The position numbers and the translations under genes are program-made. The notes under the pieces were generated by a model. The model saw only the letters and a list, made by a program, of their open reading frames with translations. It had not been told where the DNA came from and ran no database searches. From JAXMAR01 sp046350295 (lineage in GTDB: Bacteria > Planctomycetota > Planctomycetia > Gemmatales > Gemmataceae), in contig JAXMAR010000029.1 of assembly GCA_046350295.1 (NCBI GenBank), positions 34,569-98,568 of the forward strand: a stretch of DNA of 64,000 nucleotides, given 5' to 3'. Shown here one piece after another: positions 24,931-31,968 of this stretch (positions are counted from its first letter, which is position 1; the number at the start of each line of letters is the position of its first letter).

Positions 24931-27183
24931 TCAGTCGGGGTTCTGCGTGAAGATGCGTTCGAAGTGGCCGGCGGCGTGCTGGAAGATGCGCATGAGGCCG
25001 GGGTCGAATTGCTTGGCGACGCCTTCGCTCATCACTTGCAGGGCGGCGTTGTGGGAGAGGGCCGGCTTGTAGACGCGGCGGCAGCGCAGGGCGTCGTAGA
25101 CGTCGCAGATGGTGACGATGCGGGCGGCGAGGGGGATGTCTTCGCCGGCGAGGCGGTCGGGGTAGCCGGCGCCGTCGTAGCGTTCGTGGTGGTGGCGGGC
25201 GATGTCGATGGCCATGTGCAGGAAGGCGTGGGCGGAGGCGCTTTGCTTGACGACCGCGCTCAAGGTTTCGGCGCCGATGATCGTGTGGGCCTGCATGATG
25301 ACGCGCTCGTCGGCGTCGAGCTTGCCGGGTTTCAAAAGGATGTGGTCGGGCAGGCCGACCTTGCCGATGTCGTGCAGCGGAGCGCACGACTCCAGCAGGT
25401 CGATGAAGGACTGGTCGATCTGAGCGGCGAAGGGGCTCACGCGGCTCGCTTCGTCGGCGAGGATGCGGACAAACTGCTGCATTCGCACCAGGTGCTGGCC
25501 TGTCTCGCTGGCGCGGTGCTCGACGAGCTTGGCGAGGGCGAGGACAAGGGCGTTGCGGGCGTCGATCAGGTCGCTGTCGCGCGCGGACAGGCCGCGCTCC
25601 AGCTCCGGGTTGACGTGCCGGAGGTGTTGCTTGAGGGCGTCGGAGCGGTCCTGGGCTTCCTTGAGGCGCAGGGCGGCCTTGACGCGGCCCTTGAGTTGGA
25701 GCACGCTGAAGGGCTTGGTGATGAAGTCGTCGGCGCCGGCGAGCATCATCTGGGCCATGGCGTCGGTGTTGTTGTTGCCCGAGACCATGATGATCTTGAG
25801 GTTCGGGCAGGGCGGGTTCTCGCGCAGGCGGCGGCACACTTCCGGGCCTTCCATGCCGGGCATGTTGATGTCGAGAACGACCAGGTCGTAGGTCTTGGCC
25901 TGGATGGCGGCGAGCGCCTTGGGCCCGTCCTCGGCTTCGCCGCATTCCATTCCCTCGGCTTGAAGAACGAAGCGGCAGAACGTGCGGATGCCGGTCTCGT
26001 CGTCGACGACCAGGACCTTGTGCCTGGCCTGGGCGAGGCCGGGGCCGGAGGGTTTTTCCGACGCGGCGCCGTTCACGGCGACCTGGTGCTCGCGCATGTC
26101 GGGCTTGAGGAAGGGGAGCAGGGCCCGCATGACGTGCTGCGGCGTGGCGAAGCGCTCGCTCGCGTCCAGGGCCATCATTTTCTGCACGATCTCGTCCAGC
26201 TCGGCGGGCACGTCGCCGCGGCGGGCGCGCACGGTCGGCGGCTTCTGCGTCATCCGCGCCGCCAGCTCCTGCACCAGGTTGCCTTTGGCGGGAAACGGGG
26301 GCGTGCCGGTGAGGCACCAGTAGAGAACGCCGCCCACGCCGTAGAGATCGGCGCGGATGTCGACCGCATGCGCGTTCTGCACCTGCTCGGGCGCCATGTA
26401 GTCGAGCGTGCCCAGGAGCGTTCCCTGCTCGGTGACGCCGCTCGGTAAGGCGTGGGTGCGGGCCAGGCCGAAGTCGAGCAGCTTGGCTTGCCCCTCGGGC
26501 GTCAACAGGATGTTGCTCGGCTTGATGTCGCGGTGCACCAGGTTGTGCTTGTGCGCCTCGGCGAGCGCGGAGGCGATCTGGTGCATGAGGTCGCAGGCCT
26601 TGGCCACGCTCAAGGGCCCGTTGCTGCGGACATAGTCCTCCAGGTCCAGGCCCGGCACGTACTCCATGACGAAGAAGTGGAGCTGGCCGTGATCGGCCGA
26701 TTCGAGCTTGCCGGCGTCGATGGCGCCGACGATGTTGGGGTGCTGGAGTTGCGAGACGGAGCGGATTTCGGTGAGGAAGCGGCGCAGCAGGCGCGGATCG
26801 TGGTCGGGGCTGAAGGGAAGCACCTTCACCGCGACCAGGCGGCGCATGACGACATGCTCGGCCCGGAAGACGACGCCCATGGCGCCGGCGCCAAGGCGGT
26901 CGAGGATGCGGTAGTTGCCGACGACGAGGCCGAAGGTGGTTCCGGCGCCGATGCGGCCGGCCTGATAATCCGTGAGCAGACCGAAGTCGACGAGCAGGCG
27001 GATCAATTCGTCCGTATCGCGGCAATCGGCGAGGTCGTTGCGGCTGGCGAGCGGAAGGGTTTCGAGGTCCTCGGCCAGGACCAGGTTTTGCGCGAGGAAG
27101 CCGTCGAACAGGGCCTGGGCATCGGGAGGGTTGCGTGGAGCGCGGCGAAGTCCGGGGAGGGCTGGGGCACTGGACGCATTCAT
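24931..27183 (-). CDS. Ser/Thr kinase - receiver - HD-GYP fusion protein
   Basis: 750 aa from the ATG at 27183 (MNASSAPALPGLRRAPRN); in-frame codons further upstream are in intergenic DNA. Residues 1-85 are the helical lead common to planctomycete kinases. Kinase about 93-360: GAGAMGVVFRAEH, VAVKVL, VHRDIKPSN (218-226), DFGLAR (238) and GTLDYMAPEQ. Receiver 389-500: VLVVDDETG, phospho-acceptor Asp438 in VVLDINMPG, and Lys490 in FITKPF. HD-GYP about 555-750: LHDIGK (604-605), HHHERYDGAGYP (664-675) and ICDVYDALR. The last domain is a cyclic-di-GMP phosphodiesterase family with all metal and GYP residues kept. It unites three signalling currencies in one chain with no membrane segment. Divergent from the HerA-like ATPase. 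Confidence 0.93.
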   Translation of the reverse strand: MNASSAPALPGLRRAPRNPPDAQALFDGFLAQNLVLAEDLETLPLASRNDLADCRDTDELIRLLVDFGLLTDYQAGRIGAGTTFGLVVGNYRILDRLGAGAMGVVFRAEHVVMRRLVAVKVLPFSPDHDPRLLRRFLTEIRSVSQLQHPNIVGAIDAGKLESADHGQLHFFVMEYVPGLDLEDYVRSNGPLSVAKACDLMHQIASALAEAHKHNLVHRDIKPSNILLTPEGQAKLLDFGLARTHALPSGVTEQGTLLGTLDYMAPEQVQNAHAVDIRADLYGVGGVLYWCLTGTPPFPAKGNLVQELAARMTQKPPTVRARRGDVPAELDEIVQKMMALDASERFATPQHVMRALLPFLKPDMREHQVAVNGAASEKPSGPGLAQARHKVLVVDDETGIRTFCRFVLQAEGMECGEAEDGPKALAAIQAKTYDLVVLDINMPGMEGPEVCRRLRENPPCPNLKIIMVSGNNNTDAMAQMMLAGADDFITKPFSVLQLKGRVKAALRLKEAQDRSDALKQHLRHVNPELERGLSARDSDLIDARNALVLALAKLVEHRASETGQHLVRMQQFVRILADEASRVSPFAAQIDQSFIDLLESCAPLHDIGKVGLPDHILLKPGKLDADERVIMQAHTIIGAETLSAVVKQSASAHAFLHMAIDIARHHHERYDGAGYPDRLAGEDIPLAARIVTICDVYDALRCRRVYKPALSHNAALQVMSEGVAKQFDPGLMRIFQHAAGHFERIFTQNPD

Positions 27184-27688
27184 CGCGACAATCCGTGCTG
27201 AGGAGGCGGGAAAACCCTGGGAGCTCGGCGAGTCGGAGCGGTGGGACCAGGCAAACTGCCGGTGGCAAGTCACGCTGCCAGCGAGCCCACCGGTCGCGAG
27301 CCAGACAAGCATAGGTCGCCGCAACGGGAGAGGCAAAGACGGGCGGCCGAAGGGGATGCGAAGGAAAGGCGCAATTTGAGGGTTGGAGCGATTTTTTGAG
27401 ACGAACGTATGAAAAGCCCGAAGAGGAGGCGGTTGGTTTTCGTGGGCGAGCGCCGGGCCGCGCTCGCCACACAAGGCTCTTGCCGGGCGCGATTTATGAT
27501 AAACGCGCCCCGAGAGGATCGTGACGGAATGCACGCCGGCAGGCCGCCGTCGCTGGACGCCATTTTTCCCAAAAAAAAATGCCGTGCGCGAGGCTTCCCC
27601 CGCCCCGGAGCAAGCGCCACCCGGGCCTGGCAAAATCGCTACAATTGCAGCGTGCGACGAGCGCGGGGGAACCGGCTCGCCGCTCACC
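27184..27688. other. 505-bp divergent intergenic region
   Basis: This gap separates the start of the kinase-receiver-HD-GYP gene from that of the HerA-like ATPase. It contains a run of nine A at 27573-27581, a TATGAT hexamer at 27495 without a convincing -35 partner, and short AT-richer stretches around 27390-27420. The long open frames crossing it lack coding character. Both promoters presumably lie here. Confidence 0.5.
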
Positions 27689-30145
27689 ATGCACCCAGGT
27701 CCTGCGATGCCCGGCCCCCTTCCCGACTACGAAAAGCTCGGCGTTTTCTACCTCGGCCGGGACTATGATCTCGACGCTCGCACAACGAGCGACCGTCTCG
27801 TTCTTCTCGACTCCAAGGACCTGGTCACGCACGCGGTCATTGTCGGCATGACCGGCAGCGGCAAGACGGGCCTGGGCATCGCCCTGCTCGAAGAGGCCGC
27901 CATCGACGGTGTCCCGGCGCTGATAATCGATCCCAAGGGGGACCTGGCGAACCTGCTGCTCACGTTTCCGGAGCTGCGTCCGGCGGATTTCGCGCCATGG
28001 GTCAACGCCGAGGAGGCCCGCCGCAAAGGCAAGACCGTCGACGAATACGCCGCCGACCAGGCGCAGCTCTGGAAGAAAGGCCTCGCCGACTGGCGCGAGG
28101 ATGGCGAGCGCGTCGCCCGCCTGCGCGCCGCCGCCGACATCGCCCTGTACACGCCGGGCAGCAGCGCGGGCACGCCGGTTTCGATCGTGCAGTCCTTCGC
28201 CGCCCCCGCCGCGGCGGCCCGTGAAGACAGCGAGGCGTTCAACGAGCGGGTCAACAACGCCGCCGGCAGCCTCCTCGCCCTGCTCGGCGTCGACGGGGAC
28301 CCGCTCCAGTCGCGCGAGCACATCCTGCTCGCCAACATCCTGGCCCAGGCCTGGAAGGACGGGACCAACCTCGATCTGCCGGCGCTCATCCAGCGCTTGC
28401 ACACGCCGCCGTTCGAGCGCGTCGGCGTCATGGACCTCGAGTCCTTCTTCCCGGCCAAGGAACGCTTCGCCTTCGCCATGCGGCTGAACAACCTGCTGGC
28501 CTCGCCCGGCTTCGAGACCTGGCTTCAGGGCGCGCCGCTCGACATCGCCGCCTTGCTCTTCACGCCGCAGGGCAAGCCGCGCCTCTCGATCCTGTCCATC
28601 GCTCATCTGGGGGACAAGGAGCGGATGTTCTTCGTCACGCTCCTGCTCAACCAGGTCCTCAGCTGGATGCGCGCCCAGCCCGGCACGACGAGCCTCCGCG
28701 CCCTGCTCTACATGGACGAGATCTTCGGCTACTTTCCGCCCGTCGCCAATCCCCCGTCCAAGCGGCCCCTGCTCACCATGCTGAAACAGGCCCGCGCCTT
28801 CGGCCTGGGCATCGTCCTCGCCACGCAGAACCCCGTCGACCTCGACTACAAGGGCCTCGCCAACACCGGCGCCTGGTTCATCGGCCGGCTCCAGACCGAG
28901 CGCGACAAGGCCCGCGTTCTCGATGGGCTCGAAGGGGCGGCCTCGGCCGCGGGCAGCGCGTTCGACCGCGCCTCGATGGACCGTCTTCTTTCCGGCCTCG
29001 GGAACCGCATCTTCCTCTTGAACAACGTCCACGAAGACGGTCCGTGCGTCTTTCAGGTCCGCTGGGCCATGTCGTATTTGTGCGGCCCGCTGACCAAGGC
29101 GCAGCTCAAACAACTGGCGCCTCAAAACGCGCCGGAAGGCGCCCCGGCGGAGGCGGCCGCCACGCCCGCCCGGCCGGTCTTCGAGGCGGATGCGCGGCCC
29201 GTCTTGCCCCCGGCCGTGCCCCAGTTCTTCCTGCCGGCGACCCTGCCCCCGCCGATGAATGGCCGGCTCGTCTACGCGGCGCGCATTCTCGGGCTCGCCA
29301 CCGTCTACTTTCGCGACACGCGCAAGGAGGTAGACCACGACGACCCGGTCGCTTTCCTGGCCGACCCGGCGGAGGGGCAAACAGGGCTCTCGTGGTCGGA
29401 CGCCGCCTGCGTGAGCGTGAACGAGAAGACGCTCGAACGCGACCCCGTCGCGACAGCCGGATTCGCCCAGCTGCCGGCGCCGGCCGCCGCGCCCAAGAAC
29501 TACGAGGCCTGGAAAAAGGCCCTGGTCGACTACCTGGCGCGCGAGCGCGAGCTGGCCATCTTCGAGTGCGACGAACTCGAGGCGACCTCGCATCCCGGCG
29601 AAACCGAGGCCGCTTTCCGCGCCCGCCTCGCCCTGCTCGCCCGCGAGAAGCGTGACCTGGAGGCGGAGAAACTGCGGCAAAAGTTCGCGCCCAAGCTGGC
29701 CGCCCTTCAGGAACGCGTCCGCAAGGCCGAAGTCACCGTCGAGAAGGAGAAGTCCCAGTCCACCCAGTCGAAGCTTTCGACCGTCCTTTCCTTCGGCTCG
29801 ACCGTGCTGCACGCCCTCCTGGGCCGCAAAACTCTGTCGGTCACCAATCTTGACAAGGCGACCACGTCCGTGCGGGGGGTCGGTCGATCGATGAAGGAGG
29901 CCCGGGACGTGGAGTACGCCAAGCAGAGCGCCGAAGTATTGCAGTCGAAGCTGGCCGACCTCGAGCAGGAGTTCAAAGACGAGCTGGACAAGCTGACCGA
30001 GCGACTCGACGCGTCGACTCTGGCGTTGACGCAAACCACGATCAAGCCGAAGCGGACGAACGTCCAGGCGCGGGCCGTCGCGCTCGTCTGGCTGCCGTGC
30101 TGGAGAAGCGCGGACGGAACGATGAAAGAGGCGTGGGGCGCGTGA
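27689..30145 (+). CDS. HerA-like DNA-translocase-type ATPase with C-terminal coiled coil
   Basis: 818 aa from the ATG at 27689 (alternative ATG at 27707). Walker A is VIVGMTGSGKTGLGIALLEE at about residue 50, immediately followed by ALIIDPKGDLANLLL, the typical HerA/DUF87 strand. Walker B is LRALLYMDEIFGYFPP near 340, and LLTMLKQARAFGLGIVLATQ follows, as in the FtsK-HerA superfamily. Residues about 630-800 are a Lys/Glu-rich coiled coil (LRQKFAPKLAALQERVRKAE). Such ATPases can be DNA pumps or accompany nucleases; no nuclease gene is adjacent. The close relatives I know are annotated only as DUF87 or helicase HerA domain proteins. The start is chosen for the PDYEKLGVFYLGRDYD leader that opens the domain. 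Confidence 0.85.
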   Translation: MHPGPAMPGPLPDYEKLGVFYLGRDYDLDARTTSDRLVLLDSKDLVTHAVIVGMTGSGKTGLGIALLEEAAIDGVPALIIDPKGDLANLLLTFPELRPADFAPWVNAEEARRKGKTVDEYAADQAQLWKKGLADWREDGERVARLRAAADIALYTPGSSAGTPVSIVQSFAAPAAAAREDSEAFNERVNNAAGSLLALLGVDGDPLQSREHILLANILAQAWKDGTNLDLPALIQRLHTPPFERVGVMDLESFFPAKERFAFAMRLNNLLASPGFETWLQGAPLDIAALLFTPQGKPRLSILSIAHLGDKERMFFVTLLLNQVLSWMRAQPGTTSLRALLYMDEIFGYFPPVANPPSKRPLLTMLKQARAFGLGIVLATQNPVDLDYKGLANTGAWFIGRLQTERDKARVLDGLEGAASAAGSAFDRASMDRLLSGLGNRIFLLNNVHEDGPCVFQVRWAMSYLCGPLTKAQLKQLAPQNAPEGAPAEAAATPARPVFEADARPVLPPAVPQFFLPATLPPPMNGRLVYAARILGLATVYFRDTRKEVDHDDPVAFLADPAEGQTGLSWSDAACVSVNEKTLERDPVATAGFAQLPAPAAAPKNYEAWKKALVDYLARERELAIFECDELEATSHPGETEAAFRARLALLAREKRDLEAEKLRQKFAPKLAALQERVRKAEVTVEKEKSQSTQSKLSTVLSFGSTVLHALLGRKTLSVTNLDKATTSVRGVGRSMKEARDVEYAKQSAEVLQSKLADLEQEFKDELDKLTERLDASTLALTQTTIKPKRTNVQARAVALVWLPCWRSADGTMKEAWGA

Positions 30146-30230
30146 GCGAAGATGGAGAAACCCGGCTGCCGGCAAGCCGAGAGGGAGCCCTCTTGCTTGC
30201 CAAGCCTTCCTCTGACGTAGGGAGACTGAA

Positions 30231-30563
30231 ATGACGGGCAAGTACGAGCTGATGACGAAGAACGGCAAGTTCCACTTCCACCTCAAGGCGGGCAACGGGC
30301 AGGTCATCCTGACCAGTCAGGTGTACCACAGCAAGGCCGCCGCCAAGATCGGCATCGAGTCCGTGAAGAAGAACGGCGGCGCCGCCGACCGCTACGACCG
30401 CCGCCAGAGCAAGAACGACCACCCTTACTTTGTCCTGCTCGCGGCCAACAAGGAGATCATCGGCGCCAGCCAGATGTACTCCTCCAAATCCAGCATGGAA
30501 AACGGCATCAAGTCCGTCCGCAAGAACGCGGCAAAGGCGACGGTCGTCGAGTGCGAGGAATGA
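30231..30563 (+). CDS. yegP: YegP family protein (two DUF1508 repeats)
   Basis: 110 aa made of two similar halves: FHFHLKAGNGQVILTSQVYH with SKAAAKIGIESVKKN, and YFVLLAANKEIIGASQMYSS with KSSMENGIKSVRKN. This tandem DUF1508 arrangement and the MTGKYELMTKNGKFHFHLK start identify YegP-like proteins, small soluble factors of unknown function. An AGGGAGAC site precedes the ATG. It follows the HerA-like gene by 85 bp on the same strand. Confidence 0.92.
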   Translation: MTGKYELMTKNGKFHFHLKAGNGQVILTSQVYHSKAAAKIGIESVKKNGGAADRYDRRQSKNDHPYFVLLAANKEIIGASQMYSSKSSMENGIKSVRKNAAKATVVECEE

Positions 30564-30750
30564 AGTCGGCTCCCTCCATCAACGCTTGGCCCCTTGTTGA
30601 TGGAGGGATGGTAACCGTTAACCGGCGGCAAACAAGACAAAGGCAAAGCCAGGACCACGAGTCGCGTTTTCATGCCGTCTTTTTTGTCGCCAGGGCCGGT
30701 GATTTTCGATTGTGCTCCAAGCGGCCTGCGCAAAGCGCCGTGATGCCTGC

Positions 30751-30847
30751 GACCGCGGGTCGTTTCAAGCGGCGGCGCCCTGAGAGAGCAAAGGTCTCGC
30801 AAGAATCTGACCCATGCCGTCATGAAATCGGCGCGTTCAGAGCTTGA
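30751..30847. repeat. Direct repeat of about 100 bp, left copy
   Basis: It contains GGGTCGTTTCAAGCGG, GGCGCCCTGA, then TCTCGCAAG, ATCTGACCCATGCCGTCATG and CGTTCAGAGCTTG. The same blocks in the same order appear at 31601-31710. The two copies flank the inverted CCCAGGGC units and the CHC2 element. Confidence 0.85.
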
Positions 30848-30911
30848 TTTTGGCGTGAGCGGCTGTCTTTTTGTTTCGCCCTTACAGGGCTAGTGAAAGA
30901 CCCGCTGTCTC

Positions 30912-30941
30912 CCCAGGGCGGCGCCCTGGGCTGTCCTGTTT
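30912..30941. repeat. CCCAGGGC palindrome unit, left copy
   Basis: CCCAGGGCGGCGCCCTGGGC followed by TGTCCTGTTT. Its inverse with two mismatches is at 31570-31599, so the two face each other around the CHC2 element. Confidence 0.85.
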
Positions 30942-31148
30942 GGCCCTTTCAGGGCTGTGGCCTTTCGGACAGATTGGCCCCTTCGGGCACATTGGCCCCT
31001 GTTTGGCCCCGTCCCACGGCGTGGTGGTTTCCCTCGCTGCCCAACGCCCCAAGCGGCAGCGAAAGCGTCGTGACGCACCGAACCGGGCTAAGGGGCTGTT
31101 TCAAAACGGGGACGCGACTCCTAGAATTCCACCATTTGCCGGTATCCT

Positions 31149-31516
31149 GTTACGGGTTCCTCTTCTCTGTTCGCGTGAGCAGCAAGGCATGCCGGCCATG
31201 GCCTTTCGCAAAGTTCGAGAGGCGGTTTCCATGGCGGATGTCCTTGGGCTCGGTTTTGAGGCTGCCCGATCCGCCGGAAGCCAGGTTCGGGGACCGTGCC
31301 CCCTGCATGGCGAAGAAGGCGGCAACCGCGTGTTTTCCGCCAATCTCATCAAGCATGCCTTGCGCTGCTTCAAGTGCGGAGCCGCCGGAAACCAGCTCGA
31401 CCTTTGGGCGAAAGCGACCAAGAAGCCGCTCCATGACGCCGCCCTTGAATTGTGCGCTCGTCTGCATCGAGAGGTTTCCTGGCTGCACAAGCGAACAGAG
31501 AAGAGGAACCCGTAAC
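31149..31516. mobile_element. Putative mini-element: 26-bp perfect inverted repeats around a CHC2 zinc-finger gene
   Basis: GTTACGGGTTCCTCTTCTCT with GTTCGC (31149-31174) is exactly mirrored at 31491-31516. The 316 bp between them holds little more than the zinc-finger gene, whose last codons and TAA stop lie inside the right arm. No transposase is present, and no clear target duplication is seen (left flank TATCCT, right flank GGGACT). The structure resembles a non-autonomous element. Confidence 0.7.
31189..31515 (+). CDS. Small CHC2-type (DnaG primase-like) zinc-finger protein
   Basis: 108 aa from the ATG at 31189 (second ATG at 31198). Core features are MAFRKVREAVSMADVLGLGF, GPCPLHGEEGGNRVFSANLI, ALRCFKCGAAGNQLDLWAKA and ALELCARLHREV. 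This is the C-x2-H ... C-x2-C zinc ribbon of bacterial primases, where it recognises template DNA, but no primase catalytic domain follows. The C-terminus (HKRTEKRNP) is encoded by the right inverted-repeat arm, so the gene and the repeat belong together. Single-domain CHC2 proteins occur in planctomycete genomes beside mobile sequences; a role in element replication or targeting is inference. Confidence 0.78.
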   Translation: MPAMAFRKVREAVSMADVLGLGFEAARSAGSQVRGPCPLHGEEGGNRVFSANLIKHALRCFKCGAAGNQLDLWAKATKKPLHDAALELCARLHREVSWLHKRTEKRNP

Positions 31517-31569
31517 GGGACTGCGCGAGGCGACCGACGAAAACAACACGCGAAAACCGGATGAGCCCT

Positions 31570-31599
31570 AAACAAGACAGCCCAGGGCGACGCCCTGGG
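31570..31599. repeat. CCCAGGGC palindrome unit, right copy
   Basis: AAACAAGACAGCCCAGGGCG followed by ACGCCCTGGG, the inverse of 30912-30941 with two mismatches. Confidence 0.85.
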
Positions 31600-31600
31600 A

Positions 31601-31710
31601 CCACGGGTCGTCTCAAGCGGTGGCGCCCTGAAAGGGCAAAACAAGGGAGCCAGCTTGTCTCGCAAGCATCTGACCCATGCCGTCATGAATCGGCGGCCCG
31701 TTCAGAGCTT
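31601..31710. repeat. Direct repeat of about 100 bp, right copy
   Basis: Matches 30751-30847 block by block, with about 13 extra bases (AACAAGGGAGCCAG region) in the middle. Confidence 0.85.
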
Positions 31711-31968
31711 GGTTTGCTATCTGCTTGATTCATCGAGCTTTTGTCGTCTCGGCGAGCGCACGAGACGCGCGGTGGCGCATACGCACGCGCTTGGCCCGCT
31801 GGGAGTCTCCCAACTCATCATGTCACACCGCAGGTCATGGGATTCGTTTCAGTAACGGGGGCGCCTTGAAATGAAATGAAACGCAAATGTTCGATGTTCT
31901 CTCCCTACGCTCATTCGAGCAGAAAGTCGCGTGGCTGAGGAGGTTGGTTGTCGCGGCGGCGGTTCGCG

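Larger units (their letters stand above)
30564..31148. other. Gene-free stretch left of the CHC2 element, mostly repeats
   Basis: No convincing gene between YegP and the CHC2 zinc-finger element. It contains the first copy of a 100-bp direct repeat (30751-30847), the left CCCAGGGC palindrome unit (30912-30941), several CCCTTTCAGGG / CCCCTTCGGG blocks (30942-31010), a partial CGAACCGGGCTAAGG end of the palindrome family (31079) and the outer arm TTTCAAAACGGGGAC of the MITE-like repeat (31098). Confidence 0.75.
31517..31968. other. Gene-free stretch right of the CHC2 element
   Basis: It holds the right CCCAGGGC unit (31570-31599) and the second direct repeat (31601-31710). From 31711 to 31968 there is unremarkable, somewhat AT-richer DNA with a short TGAAATGAAATGAAA run at 31870. 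No gene, tRNA or terminator recognised. Confidence 0.7.

Noticed and set aside
27494..30307. 937-codon open frame antisense to the HerA-like ATPase
   Set aside because: Arg/Gly/Asp-rich shadow without motifs; the plus-strand ATPase has Walker motifs in order.
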